Positions 44,533 to 53,950 of a stretch of DNA of 64,000 nucleotides are shown piece by piece. Under the pieces are notes generated by a model. It was not told where the DNA came from, did not search any database, and was given only the letters and a program-made list of their open reading frames with translations. The DNA is from JAGTVG01 sp964543195. Lineage in GTDB: Bacteria; Bacteroidota; Bacteroidia; Cytophagales; Cyclobacteriaceae. The stretch covers positions 1-64,000 of the forward strand of contig CAZIXF010000021.1 in assembly GCA_964543195.1 (NCBI GenBank), written 5' to 3'. Each line of letters starts with the position of its first letter. Position 1 is the stretch's first letter. The position numbers and the translations under genes are program-made.

Positions 44533-45582
44533 TTAGTTTTTATATACGGAATCGTAATATTCTTGATATGCCCCGGAAGTAACATGTTCAAGCCATTCTT
44601 CATTAGTCAGATACCAATCCACTGTTTTTTCCAACCCCTCGGCAAAGGACAGCGATGGTTCCCATCCCAGCTCATTTTTTATTTTACTGGCGTCTATGGC
44701 GTATCTCAGATCATGGCCGGCCCGATCCTTCACAAAGCTGATCAACTGTTCGGACGTTCCCTCGGGTCGCCCAAGTTTTTCATCCATGATCCTGCAAAGC
44801 AACCGGATCAGATCAATATTTTTCCATTCATTCATGCCCCCCACATTATAGGTGGATCCGTTTTTCCCTTTATGAAATATCAGATCGATGGCATGGGCAT
44901 GATCTTCCACATAAATCCAGTCACGCACATTCTCTCCTTTACCATAAACAGGCAGGGTTTTTTTGTTTTTTATATTATTGATACAAAGCGGGATCAGTTT
45001 TTCCGGGAACTGATTGGGCCCGTAATTATTGGAGCAGTTTGATATCACTACAGGGATTTCAAATGTGTTATGATAAGCTCTCACAAAATGATCCGAGCTT
45101 GCTTTGGAGGCCGAATAGGGTGATTTGGGATCATAGGGGGTAGTTTCTGTAAAATATCCATCCTCTCCCAGGGAGCCGTATACCTCATCGGTCGATACGT
45201 GATAGAATAATTTTCCCGAAAAATCTTCCCAGGTTTTTTTGGCTGCATTCAATAGATTAACCGTACCATTCACATTCGTGTAGATAAAAGATAATGGGTC
45301 CCTTATGGAACGGTCAACATGCGATTCGGCAGCCAGGTGGACCACACTATCAAATCTTTCTTCTTCAAATAATTTAATAACGAATTTTTCATCATTGATA
45401 TCCCCTTTGACGAATCTATAATTGGATGCATTTTCTATATCTTTCAGATTTTCGAGATTCCCTGCATAAGTAAGTTTATCAAGATTTACAATTTCATATG
45501 CCGGATAATTATCGACAAATCTTCTCACCAAATGGGATCCGATAAATCCTGCACCGCCCGTCATTAAAACTTTTCGCTTCAT
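44533..45582 (-). CDS. rfbB: dTDP-glucose 4,6-dehydratase
   Basis: A 349-residue extended SDR enzyme, RmlB. NAD-binding GGAGFIGSHLVRRF, catalytic STDEVYGSLG and YSASKASSDH (YxxxK) are present, as is the substrate-binding NNYGPNQFPEKLIPL. It oxidises and dehydrates dTDP-glucose to the 4-keto-6-deoxy sugar. It lies 9 nt after the UXS-like gene and 12 nt before rfbA in the same transcript. Confidence 0.95.
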   Translation of the reverse strand: MKRKVLMTGGAGFIGSHLVRRFVDNYPAYEIVNLDKLTYAGNLENLKDIENASNYRFVKGDINDEKFVIKLFEEERFDSVVHLAAESHVDRSIRDPLSFIYTNVNGTVNLLNAAKKTWEDFSGKLFYHVSTDEVYGSLGEDGYFTETTPYDPKSPYSASKASSDHFVRAYHNTFEIPVVISNCSNNYGPNQFPEKLIPLCINNIKNKKTLPVYGKGENVRDWIYVEDHAHAIDLIFHKGKNGSTYNVGGMNEWKNIDLIRLLCRIMDEKLGRPEGTSEQLISFVKDRAGHDLRYAIDASKIKNELGWEPSLSFAEGLEKTVDWYLTNEEWLEHVTSGAYQEYYDSVYKN

Positions 45583-45591
45583 AGTTCCGGA

Positions 45592-46584
45592 TTATTTTTT
45601 TATATATTCTTTGAAATCATAGTGTTCCCGGGCATACAGCGCTTCCTTTGGAAGGGATTTAAAATATTCATATGTGATCTTTAAACCTTCTTTCCGGTCT
45701 GTTTTGGGAGACCAGTCTAGCATCTTCCGTGCCAGGGTAATATCAGGTTTTCTTTGTGTCGGATCATCCTTGGGAAGGGGTTTGTAGGTGATCTTCTGCC
45801 TGGCCCCCGTAAGATTCAGTATTTCTTCAGCAAATTCCTTTATGGTGATCTCGGAGGGATTCCCGATATTCACTGGATATACATAATCACTCATTAATAA
45901 CCTGTAAATTCCTTCCACCAGGTCATCGACATAGCAGAATGACCGTGTTTGTGAACCATCACCAAAGACGGTCAGATCTTCGCCCCTGAGGGCCTGACCG
46001 ATAAAGGCCGGCAATACCCTTCCGTCGTTCAGGCGCATTCGCGGTCCGTAGGTATTGAATATTCGTGCGATCCGGGTATCCAGTCCATGAAAGGTATGAT
46101 AGGCCATCGTCATTGCCTCCTGAAATCGTTTCGCTTCATCATAAACTCCCCTGGGTCCTACCGGATTAACATTGCCCCAATAATCCTCTTTCTGAGGATG
46201 TACGAGTGGATCTCCATACACTTCCGATGTGGATGCCACCAGCAGTGTCGCTTTTTTTGCCTTGGCCAGCCCAAGAAGGTTGTGTGTTCCCAGTGAACCC
46301 ACTTTTAATGTCTGGATGGGTATTTTCAGGTAATCTATCGGAGAAGCGGGCGATGCAAAATGAAGCACATAATGAATCTCGCCGGGAACATGAACAAAGG
46401 AAGATACATCGTGTTCATAAAATATGAAATCCTTCAGTTTGAATAAATGTTCGATATTCCTCAGATCCCCCGTGATCATATTATCCATTCCGATCACCTC
46501 AAAACCTTCGTTAATGAACCGGTCGCATAAATGTGACCCCAGGAAACCGGCAGCACCGGTTATAAGCACTCTTTTTTTAGCCAT
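45592..46584 (-). CDS. UDP-glucuronate decarboxylase-like SDR enzyme (UXS)
   Basis: A 330-residue extended SDR starting MAKKRVLITGAAGFLGSH; an upstream ATG at 46617 would overlap the ugd end further than needed. The motif set includes GAAGFLGSHL, TSEVYGDPLVHPQ and YDEAKRFQEA with the YxxxK pair and NTYGPRMRLNDGRV. These match UDP-xylose synthase rather than GalE. It would decarboxylate the UDP-glucuronate made by the preceding Ugd. It overlaps ugd by 8 nt. Confidence 0.9.
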   Translation of the reverse strand: MAKKRVLITGAAGFLGSHLCDRFINEGFEVIGMDNMITGDLRNIEHLFKLKDFIFYEHDVSSFVHVPGEIHYVLHFASPASPIDYLKIPIQTLKVGSLGTHNLLGLAKAKKATLLVASTSEVYGDPLVHPQKEDYWGNVNPVGPRGVYDEAKRFQEAMTMAYHTFHGLDTRIARIFNTYGPRMRLNDGRVLPAFIGQALRGEDLTVFGDGSQTRSFCYVDDLVEGIYRLLMSDYVYPVNIGNPSEITIKEFAEEILNLTGARQKITYKPLPKDDPTQRKPDITLARKMLDWSPKTDRKEGLKITYEYFKSLPKEALYAREHYDFKEYIKK

Positions 46585-47890
46585 AAATTTCTTTTCTTCC
46601 AATACTAAAGTAGGCAAAACCCTGTTCTTTCATGGTATCCGGATCGTATAAATTCCGCCCGTCAAATATCACATTGTTATTCAGTTTCGATTTAATTACA
46701 TCGAATTGAGGAGTTCTGAAAACCGGCCACTCGGTCATGATCATCAGGGCATCCGCATTCTCAAGCACCTCGTATTCATCCCTTACGAGTTCTATTTTCT
46801 CACCAAAAACATTTTTTACATTGTCCATAGCTTCCGGATCGTAAGCTTTTACTATCGCCCCTTCCCCTAACAGTTCTTTAATGTTTTCGATGGCCGGAGC
46901 TTCACGGATATCATCGGTATAGGGCTTGAAGGCAAGACCCCATATGGCAATCGTTTTACCCTTCAGGTCATTATTGAAATACCGCTTTGCCTTCTGTATC
47001 AATTTTAATTTCTGAAGGGCATTGATCTCCATTACGGAATTCAATATTCTGAAATTATAATTGATATCTTTGGAAGATTTCACCAGGGCCTGGACATCTT
47101 TGGGAAAACAGCTTCCACCATATCCGATTCCGGCAAACAAAAACCTTTTGCCGATCCTTGAATCCGTGCCGATTCCTTTTCTTACCATATCCACATCGGC
47201 TCCCAGTAATTCACAAATGTTGGCTACCTCGTTCATAAACGTGATCTTGGTAGCCAAAAAAGCGTTAGCCGCATACTTGGTTAATTCAGCGGATTTCACA
47301 TCCATGAAAATTACCGGATTACCCTGCCTGACCATCGGGGAATACAGGTCTGCCATGATCTTCCGGGCTCTTTCGGAAGAGGTTCCGATCACGACCCTTT
47401 CCGGTTTCATAAAATCCTCCACTGCTGCCCCTTCCCTCAGAAACTCCGGATTGGAAACCACATCAAACTCTACATCCGTTTTCGAAGCGATCTTTTCTTT
47501 TACCAGATCGGCAGTACCCACCGGAACGGTGGACTTATCCACAATAATTGTATAATCCGTTAACAATCCCGCTATATCGTCTGCCACTTTCAATACATAT
47601 TTAAGGTCGGCTGAGCCGTCTTCATCCGGTGGGGTTGGCAATGCAAGGTATATCACCCTGGCATCCTTGATACCCCGGGCAAGATCAGTTGTGAATTCCA
47701 ATCTCTTTTCCCTTATATTCCTTTCGAACATCACCTCCAGACCGGGTTCATAAATTGTGATAATGCCGTTTTTGAGCTTTTCAATTTTTTCTTCATCAAT
47801 ATCCACACAGGTTACATGTATCCCTGTTTCGGCTAAACAGGTACCTGTTACCAATCCCACATAGCCGGTACCGATTACTGCTATTTTCAT
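46577..47890 (-). CDS. ugd: UDP-glucose 6-dehydrogenase
   Basis: A 437-residue enzyme, first gene of the nucleotide-sugar operon. NAD-binding GTGYVGLVTG, the catalytic Cys in GYGGSCFPKDV, and TKYAANAFLATKITFMNE are all present. It oxidises UDP-glucose to UDP-glucuronate in two steps. The downstream UXS-like gene overlaps its end by 8 nt, so product channelling to UDP-xylose seems likely. Confidence 0.95.
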   Translation of the reverse strand: MKIAVIGTGYVGLVTGTCLAETGIHVTCVDIDEEKIEKLKNGIITIYEPGLEVMFERNIREKRLEFTTDLARGIKDARVIYLALPTPPDEDGSADLKYVLKVADDIAGLLTDYTIIVDKSTVPVGTADLVKEKIASKTDVEFDVVSNPEFLREGAAVEDFMKPERVVIGTSSERARKIMADLYSPMVRQGNPVIFMDVKSAELTKYAANAFLATKITFMNEVANICELLGADVDMVRKGIGTDSRIGKRFLFAGIGYGGSCFPKDVQALVKSSKDINYNFRILNSVMEINALQKLKLIQKAKRYFNNDLKGKTIAIWGLAFKPYTDDIREAPAIENIKELLGEGAIVKAYDPEAMDNVKNVFGEKIELVRDEYEVLENADALMIMTEWPVFRTPQFDVIKSKLNNNVIFDGRNLYDPDTMKEQGFAYFSIGRKEIYG

Positions 47891-48042
47891 TTGCGTTAGT
47901 TAATTTTAAATTTGGTATCTGCGAAAATAATCACTTACTTAAAACTTAGGTTGTTAATATTATTATATATTAATAAAGGGTAAAAAAGTAAATAGTTTTA
48001 GGAAGGATTTTGCCAGAAATTTTTCATTTTGATCATTTTCAT

Positions 48043-48050
48043 TATCTTTG
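48043..48050 (+). promoter_or_regulatory. -7 box of rpsU promoter
   Basis: TATCTTTG is a perfect TAnnTTTG box 28 nt before the rpsU ATG and is followed by CACTCC near the likely start of transcription. The -33 element is not clear. Confidence 0.6.
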
Positions 48051-48078
48051 CACTCCATTTTGCAAAAAAAAATTATAT

Positions 48079-48273
48079 ATGATTATAGTCAATGTTAAAG
48101 AAAAAGAGTCGATAGATAAAGCCTTAAAACGATTCAAGAAAAAATTTGAACGAACCGGTGTACTGAAAGAGATCAGGCACCGTTCCTATTACGAGAAACC
48201 ATCTGTAAAAAGAAGGAACACCAGGCTTCGCGCTGAGTACAGGCAGAAAATGCAGAATAAAGAAAATCAATAA
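48079..48273 (+). CDS. rpsU: 30S ribosomal protein S21
   Basis: A 64-residue basic protein opening MIIVNVKEKESIDKALKRF. The length and the KKFERTGVLKEIRHRSYYEKP segment are standard for S21 of Bacteroidota. The real start is well inside the longer open frame, just after the promoter region. It binds the 30S platform near the anti-Shine-Dalgarno region, where Bacteroidota S21 helps occlude the 16S tail. The xer gene follows 63 nt later. Confidence 0.95.
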   Translation: MIIVNVKEKESIDKALKRFKKKFERTGVLKEIRHRSYYEKPSVKRRNTRLRAEYRQKMQNKENQ

Positions 48274-48336
48274 AGTTTCTTTTCTTCTAAAAAATCATTA
48301 AGTTACCTATCCTGTATGAGTGGGGATTAATAACTG

Positions 48337-49218
48337 ATGATTGATTCATTTCTGAAATACATCCAATACGAAAAAAGGTATAGCAAACATACCATTACCT
48401 CCTATCAGACAGACCTTCTACAGTTTGAAAAATTCATTTCCTTCACTCATAAAGATCTGCCTGTGGAAAAAGCCGATCACAGGATAATCCGGTCCTGGAT
48501 GGTATCCCTTGTAGAGGAAAACCAAAGCCCGGGATCTATCAATCGTAAAATAGCTACCTTACGGTCGTTTTATAAATTTTTACTAAAGGAAGGCTCGATT
48601 ACCACTAATCCGACACAGAAGATCAGGGTGCTTAAATCAGGTAAAAAAATACCCGAGTTCATCAATGAAACCGATATTCTAAAAATGCTCAATGATCATG
48701 AATTCGGAGAAGATTTTGAAAGTAAACGGGATAAACTGGTGCTTGAACTTTTATACGGTACCGGTATACGTCTTAATGAACTGATCCATATAAGGGAGTC
48801 TGATATCAATTATCAGGAACAAACCCTGAAGGTTCTGGGAAAAAGAAATAAGGAGAGGATCATCCCAATGAATACCGAACTGATCAATCTGATCCACGAT
48901 TATATTTCAGTAAGAAATCGCGATATCGGAACAAACGAAAGAGGTTATTTGATCGTTACAAATAATAAGGGTAAATGTTATCCCATGATGATATACAGAA
49001 TAGTGCGAAAGTATCTGGATTTTTTTACTTCAATAGATAAAAGAAGTCCCCATGTTATACGACATACATTTGCCACGCACCTCCTTAACAAAGGGGCGGA
49101 TTTAAATGCAGTAAAAGATCTGTTGGGACATGCCAGTCTGGCGGCTACTCAGGTATATACGCATAATTCGCTTGAGAAACTGAAAAAGGTTTTCGATCAG
49201 GCGCATCCGAAAGCTTAG
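48337..49218 (+). CDS. Tyrosine recombinase XerC/XerD
   Basis: A 293-residue site-specific recombinase with all catalytic residues: Arg in GTGIRLNELIHI, His-x-x-Arg in HVIRHTFATHLL, a second His in GHASLAATQ and the nucleophilic Tyr in VYTHNS. The N-terminal SAM-like domain is complete. It resolves chromosome dimers at dif. C/D identity is not decided here. It lies between rpsU and hpf, the usual Bacteroidota order, so it is chromosomal and not part of a mobile element. Confidence 0.93.
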   Translation: MIDSFLKYIQYEKRYSKHTITSYQTDLLQFEKFISFTHKDLPVEKADHRIIRSWMVSLVEENQSPGSINRKIATLRSFYKFLLKEGSITTNPTQKIRVLKSGKKIPEFINETDILKMLNDHEFGEDFESKRDKLVLELLYGTGIRLNELIHIRESDINYQEQTLKVLGKRNKERIIPMNTELINLIHDYISVRNRDIGTNERGYLIVTNNKGKCYPMMIYRIVRKYLDFFTSIDKRSPHVIRHTFATHLLNKGADLNAVKDLLGHASLAATQVYTHNSLEKLKKVFDQAHPKA

Positions 49219-49244
49219 TGTTAAACTTTAAAATTGGACGAACT

Positions 49245-49544
49245 ATGAAGTTACAAATGCAATCAATCCATTTCGATGCAGACAAAAAACTTACCGATTA
49301 CATTCAGGAAAAAGTGGATAAGCTCGAAACTTTTTATGACAGAATAGTCGATGGTGAAGTGATTATGAAGGTAGAAAAGGATGATCAGAACCAGAACAAG
49401 ACAATAGAATTTAAAATAAATATACCCGGTGAACAGCTATTTGTAAAACAGAAAGACCGGACTTTTGAGGCTGCGACCGACCAGGCTATTGAAGCGTTAA
49501 AAAGACAGATAAAACGCTATAAACAAAAACAAAGGACAAGATAA
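49245..49544 (+). CDS. hpf: Short-form hibernation-promoting factor
   Basis: A 99-residue protein opening MKLQMQSIHFDADKKL; the upstream ATG at 49218 is inside the xer stop. It shows the beta-alpha fold with DYIQEKVDKLETFYDR and the basic tail KRQIKRYKQKQRTR. It binds 30S subunits to inactivate ribosomes in stationary phase. Only the short domain is present, so 100S formation would need a separate partner. Confidence 0.92.
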   Translation: MKLQMQSIHFDADKKLTDYIQEKVDKLETFYDRIVDGEVIMKVEKDDQNQNKTIEFKINIPGEQLFVKQKDRTFEAATDQAIEALKRQIKRYKQKQRTR

Positions 49545-49556
49545 AAATACAGAAAA

Positions 49557-49612
49557 AGGAGTGTGTCGGTAAAACCGGCACGCTAAATAACCGGCTCAAA
49601 CGACACCCTCCT
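49557..49612. terminator. Bidirectional terminator between hpf and metK
   Basis: AGGAGTGTGTCG (49557-49568) pairs with CGACACCCTCCT (49601-49612) with one mismatch, enclosing a smaller CGGT/ACCG stem. GTTTTATTT follows on the plus strand, and the minus strand has a T-rich run after the stem. It sits 4 nt past metK and 13 nt past hpf. Confidence 0.85.
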
Positions 49613-49615
49613 GTT

Positions 49616-50917
49616 TTATTTCAGATTAAAGGCCTTTTTCACTTGATCCACGTAATCCAGCTTCTCCCAGGTAAAAAGTTCCACTTCCATTTCTTTCACT
49701 TCAGTTTTCCCGTTGGCAGGACGGCGGAAAATCTTTTTTATCGTACGATTCTCTCTGCCCATATGACCGTAGGCAGATGTTTCAGTATAGATTGGATTCC
49801 TGAGCTTAAGGTTCTTTTCTATCATTCCTGGCCTGAGATCAAAAATTGTTCTGATCTTTTCAGCTATCTCACTATCGGTTTCGGAAACATGCCGGGTGCC
49901 GAAAGTATCGACAAGAACACTGGTAGGTTCCACCACCCCGATCGCATATGAGATCTGCACCATACACTGACCGGCTACACCGGCTGCTACAAGATTTTTG
50001 GCTATATGTCTGGCTGCATATGCTCCTGAGCGGTCAACCTTACTGGGATCTTTACCGGAAAATGCACCGCCTCCGTGTGCACCCTTTCCACCATACGTGT
50101 CAACTATGATCTTCCTTCCGGTTAATCCGCTGTCTCCATGCGGTCCGCCAATCACAAATTTACCGGTGGGGTTTATATGATACTGTATCTTATCATCGAA
50201 AAGCGCCTGAATATCCTTAGGAAGTTTTTCTTTAACCCGTGGTATGAGGATATTAACTATGTCATGCCGGATCTGATTGCCCATTTCCTGATCGGCTTTG
50301 TTCTGGGCAGCCGTTGATTCATCATTCGGCCTGATGAATTCATCGTGCTGGGTGCTTACCACGATCGAATCTATCCGGATTGGTTTGTGATCATCAGTAT
50401 ACTCTATGGCCACCTGGGATTTAGCATCCGGACGCAGATATTTAATTTCATTGTTTTCCCTTCTGAGCTGTGCCAATTCAATCAGTAAATGGTGAGCGAG
50501 TGCTATGGGCAAAGGCATATAGTTCGCCGATTCAGCGGTTGCAAATCCAAACATCATACCCTGATCTCCTGCGCCCTGTTCCTCTTCCTTTCCCCTGTCA
50601 ACGCCCCGGCTGATGTCGGGCGATTGCTCATGAATGGCGGAGAGTATGCCACATGAATCACCCTCGAACATATATTCACTCCTGGTATATCCAATATTAT
50701 TGATTACCTCACGGGCGATGGCCTGTACATCGAGATAAGTATTGGATTTAACCTCACCGGCCAATACAACCTGGCCTGTGGTTACCAGTGTTTCACAGGC
50801 AACTTTTGAATGAGGATCGAAGGCAATAAAATGATCTACCAGTGCATCCGAAATTTGATCGGCGATCTTGTCGGGGTGCCCTTCTGAAACGGATTCCGAA
50901 GTGAAAATATATGGCAT
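49616..50917 (-). CDS. metK: S-adenosylmethionine synthetase
   Basis: A 433-residue enzyme that makes SAM from methionine and ATP. Start MPYIFTSESVSEGHPDKI; the longer ATG at 50950 lies upstream of the likely transcription start. Signature GHPDKIADQISDAL, GAGDQGMMFGFA and GGAFSGKDPSKVDRSGAYAAR are intact. It is monocistronic and ends at the bidirectional terminator. Confidence 0.96.
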   Translation of the reverse strand: MPYIFTSESVSEGHPDKIADQISDALVDHFIAFDPHSKVACETLVTTGQVVLAGEVKSNTYLDVQAIAREVINNIGYTRSEYMFEGDSCGILSAIHEQSPDISRGVDRGKEEEQGAGDQGMMFGFATAESANYMPLPIALAHHLLIELAQLRRENNEIKYLRPDAKSQVAIEYTDDHKPIRIDSIVVSTQHDEFIRPNDESTAAQNKADQEMGNQIRHDIVNILIPRVKEKLPKDIQALFDDKIQYHINPTGKFVIGGPHGDSGLTGRKIIVDTYGGKGAHGGGAFSGKDPSKVDRSGAYAARHIAKNLVAAGVAGQCMVQISYAIGVVEPTSVLVDTFGTRHVSETDSEIAEKIRTIFDLRPGMIEKNLKLRNPIYTETSAYGHMGRENRTIKKIFRRPANGKTEVKEMEVELFTWEKLDYVDQVKKAFNLK

Positions 50918-50947
50918 TTTTGATATTGATTTTAAATAAATTGATCG

Positions 50948-50955
50948 CAAATCTA
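50948..50955 (-). promoter_or_regulatory. Candidate -7 box of metK
   Basis: On the minus strand TAGATTTG fits TAnnTTTG and stands 31 nt before the chosen ATG. No -33 TTG was seen at the usual distance. Supports the shorter metK start. Confidence 0.4.
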
Positions 50956-51058
50956 ATCTTAAACTGGAAGAATTAAAACTTTTCTTGAATTCAAAAATGC
51001 TGAGAAATGTTTTTTTGTTAGAAAGAATTCGGTTTTATTCGAATTAAAATATACAGAC

Positions 51059-51844
51059 ATGTCATCATTCAAAAATATATTTTTCGACATTGACGAAGGT
51101 GTTTGTACTGTTACCATCAACAGGCCGGAAAAACTGAATGTGCTAAATAATGCTACCCTAAATGATATCAGGGAGGCCATTCAGGAGGTATATGACAACA
51201 AGGAGATCCGGGCTTTAATCATAACCGGTAATGGAAGTAAAGCCTTTGTTGCGGGAGCTGATATCAATGAAATAGCCGGGTTAAACGAGCTGAAGGGAAG
51301 AAAATTTTCGGAAAATGGGCAGGAGATATTCAATATGATCGAGAATTGCCCAAAACCCGTGCTTGCTGCCATTAATGGTTATGCCCTTGGAGGGGGATGT
51401 GAACTGGCTTTAGCCTGCCATATCCGGGTAGCCTCAAAATCCATAAAACTTGGGCTCCCGGAAGTATCTCTTGGTATTCTTCCCGGGTATGGCGGAACAC
51501 AAAGGCTTCCTCACCTCATAGGCAAAGGCAGAGCGATTGAACTTATGATAACCGGAGAGATGATAAGCGCGGAAAGAGCCTGGGAAATGGGAATGATCAA
51601 TCATATTGTGGACTCCCCTGATCAATTGATACCCTTTTCAAAAGAGCTGGTGAAAAAAATCATGAAAAATGCTCCCCTCGCGATAGGGATGGTCATCGAG
51701 TCGGTAAATGCCTCCTGGAAAAATGATGTAAATGGCTATCAGACTGAATCGAATTGTTTTTCAAATGCGCTGAAAACAAAAGATTTCACAGAAGGTACCC
51801 GCGCTTTTCTTGATAAACGACAACCTGAATTCAAAGGTGAATGA
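51059..51844 (+). CDS. Enoyl-CoA hydratase/isomerase (crotonase) family protein
   Basis: A 261-residue crotonase. Oxyanion-hole regions are AFVAGADINEIAG and NGYALGGGCELALACH; catalytic glutamates fit LPEVSLGILPGYGGTQRL. It likely hydrates short-chain enoyl-CoA, as 3-hydroxybutyryl-CoA-forming enzymes do. The flippase gene starts 14 nt later, so co-transcription is likely, but the two functions are unrelated. Confidence 0.9.
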   Translation: MSSFKNIFFDIDEGVCTVTINRPEKLNVLNNATLNDIREAIQEVYDNKEIRALIITGNGSKAFVAGADINEIAGLNELKGRKFSENGQEIFNMIENCPKPVLAAINGYALGGGCELALACHIRVASKSIKLGLPEVSLGILPGYGGTQRLPHLIGKGRAIELMITGEMISAERAWEMGMINHIVDSPDQLIPFSKELVKKIMKNAPLAIGMVIESVNASWKNDVNGYQTESNCFSNALKTKDFTEGTRAFLDKRQPEFKGE

Positions 51845-51858
51845 CCTGATCTGTTTTC

Positions 51859-53394
51859 ATGAACCGACTCAAGGTATTAGCCACTGAAACGGCAATATAT
51901 GGTGTTTCCAGCATCCTTGGAAGAATGCTTAACTGGCTGCTGGTTCCGTTATATACCCAATTCCTTATTCCATCTGAATATGGCATAGTCACAGAATTAT
52001 ATGCTTATGTAGCTTTCCTTGTCATTCTTTACACATTCGGCCTGGAAACAGCCTATTTCAGATTTTCATCGAAAGAGGCCCAGGATGAAAAAACCGTGTT
52101 CAATCAGGCTCAGTCGATGCTTGTGATCTCGTCTGTTGTCATATCGTCGCTGCTGATCCTTTTTTCCACTCCCATTGTTAACTACCTGGAATACCCCGGA
52201 AGGGAACGATACATTGTCTGGTTCGCCATAATACTGGCCATCGATGCGATCTCTGCCATCCCTTTTGCCAAATTGCGACTTCAGCGTAAAGCAAAACGGT
52301 TTGCCTTTGTCAAACTGACCAATATTTTTGTCAATATAATTCTAAACCTGTTTTTTCTCGTATTCTGCACCCAAATGGTCAAGGGAGAAACAGATTCTCA
52401 ACTGAAAGACCTGATCCTCACCTTTTATAACGAGCGCTACCTGGTCGATTATGTATTTATATCAAACCTGATTGCCAATGCGCTCCTGCTTCTCTTATTG
52501 GGCGATATCATTTTCAGAACGAAAGTCATCTTCACTAAAACACTCCTGAGGAAGATGTATTATTATTCGATCCCAATTATGATCATGGGACTGGCCGGTG
52601 TTACCAATGAAATGTTATCCCGGGCGGTTTTGAAAAAATGGTTGCCGGATGGATTTTATGAAGGCTATTCGAATCAAGCCGCTCTGGGGATCTTTGGGGC
52701 CGTTTACAAGCTGTCCGTATTTATGACCCTGGCCATACAAGCTTTCCGCTACGCTGCTGAACCCTTCTTTTTCAGCCGGTCGGGAGACCTGGACTCAAAG
52801 GAGTTGTTCAGCAAAGTGATGCATTGGTTTATCATCTTCTCCTCGTTGATACTGATCTTGATAAGTCTTAACCTGGATATTATCGGAAAAGTTTTCCTGC
52901 GAAGCCCGGCCTACCGGGAAGGCCTGTACGTGGTACCTGTCTTATTACTTGCCAACTTGTTCCTTGGTGTGTATTATAACCTTTCAGTCTGGTTTAAACT
53001 TACAGATAAAACCTATTACGGCACGTTTATTTCCATTTCGGGTGCAGTAATCACCATATTACTGAATTATCTGCTGATCCCGGTCATAGGATATTTAGGC
53101 AGCGCCCTTGCAACCTTGATATGTTATTTTTTCATGTCATCCGTATCTTACCTGCTGGGACGTCAGCACTACAGGGTCCCGTATCAGGTCAGGGATGGTT
53201 TCATCTATATACTGTTTGCATCGGGGTTAACATACCTTGGATATTACAGGAACCCCATTCTGCCTGCAGATAACAAATTAACGGATATTCTTTTAATCCT
53301 TTTCTTTTTAATAATAGTTACTATAATTGAACGTAAACATATAAAACGGTTACTTCGAAAAAAGGAGTATAATGAAAATAAAGATCATAAATAA
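51859..53394 (+). CDS. Wzx-type polysaccharide flippase (MOP superfamily)
   Basis: A 511-residue protein with 12-14 membrane segments and the MOP/PST N-terminal pattern (TAIYGVSSILGRMLNWLLVPLYT). It should flip lipid-linked glycans across the inner membrane. It could serve the sugars made by the ugd-rml operon 4 kb upstream. The dut gene overlaps its 3' end by 23 nt. Confidence 0.87.
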   Translation: MNRLKVLATETAIYGVSSILGRMLNWLLVPLYTQFLIPSEYGIVTELYAYVAFLVILYTFGLETAYFRFSSKEAQDEKTVFNQAQSMLVISSVVISSLLILFSTPIVNYLEYPGRERYIVWFAIILAIDAISAIPFAKLRLQRKAKRFAFVKLTNIFVNIILNLFFLVFCTQMVKGETDSQLKDLILTFYNERYLVDYVFISNLIANALLLLLLGDIIFRTKVIFTKTLLRKMYYYSIPIMIMGLAGVTNEMLSRAVLKKWLPDGFYEGYSNQAALGIFGAVYKLSVFMTLAIQAFRYAAEPFFFSRSGDLDSKELFSKVMHWFIIFSSLILILISLNLDIIGKVFLRSPAYREGLYVVPVLLLANLFLGVYYNLSVWFKLTDKTYYGTFISISGAVITILLNYLLIPVIGYLGSALATLICYFFMSSVSYLLGRQHYRVPYQVRDGFIYILFASGLTYLGYYRNPILPADNKLTDILLILFFLIIVTIIERKHIKRLLRKKEYNENKDHK

Positions 53395-53803
53395 TTCAAG
53401 GCATACCCTTCCCGATTATCAATCGGAAGAGGCGGCAGGGATGGATATCCGGGCCTATCTTGATGATGAATTAACATTGAAACCCTGGGGACGTGCTCTT
53501 GTCCCGACCGGACTGTATATTGAGCTTCCCGGGGGATTCGAGGCCCAGATCAGACCGAGGAGCGGACTGGCAGTCAAACACGGCATCACGCTATTAAATA
53601 CACCGGGCACCATCGATTCCGATTATCGTGGCGAAATTAAAATCATAATCATAAATCTTTCTGATGATCCTTTCGTAATAAAGGACGGAGACCGGATTGC
53701 ACAGATGGTGATCAGTCGGCATGAGCAAATAGAATGGGAGGAAGTAACCGAATTGAATGACTCCACGAGAAAATCAGGCGGATTCGGAAGTACAGGGAAT
53801 TGA
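53372..53803 (+). CDS. dut: dUTP pyrophosphatase
   Basis: A 143-residue trimeric dUTPase with all five motifs: AAGMDIRA, PRSGLAVKHG, NTPGTIDSDYRGEI, GDRIAQMVI and the C-terminal RKSGGFGSTG that closes over the active site. It prevents uracil incorporation into DNA. The gene begins inside the end of the flippase gene. Confidence 0.96.
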   Translation: MKIKIINNSRHTLPDYQSEEAAGMDIRAYLDDELTLKPWGRALVPTGLYIELPGGFEAQIRPRSGLAVKHGITLLNTPGTIDSDYRGEIKIIIINLSDDPFVIKDGDRIAQMVISRHEQIEWEEVTELNDSTRKSGGFGSTGN

Positions 53804-53857
53804 TTGATTCACAGCCAAAAACAATTCTTTAAATTTAAAATATCAAAAACTATCAGT

Positions 53858-53865
53858 TAATTTTG
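53858..53865 (+). promoter_or_regulatory. Candidate -7 box of the TPR gene cluster
   Basis: TAATTTTG fits TAnnTTTG. Transcription from it would begin near 53872, after the first in-frame ATG (53870), which argues for the internal start at 53951. No -33 element was found. Confidence 0.4.
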
Positions 53866-53950
53866 TTGAATGAATAGTACCAAACAAATATACAGGAGCA
53901 GTCAAGGAGGGGTGCTTCCAGCTAAATATCAGCTTGTGGCGATAGGCAAA

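Noticed and set aside
48337..49218. Integrase of a mobile element
   Set aside because: Location between rpsU and hpf and full catalytic set fit the chromosomal Xer recombinase.
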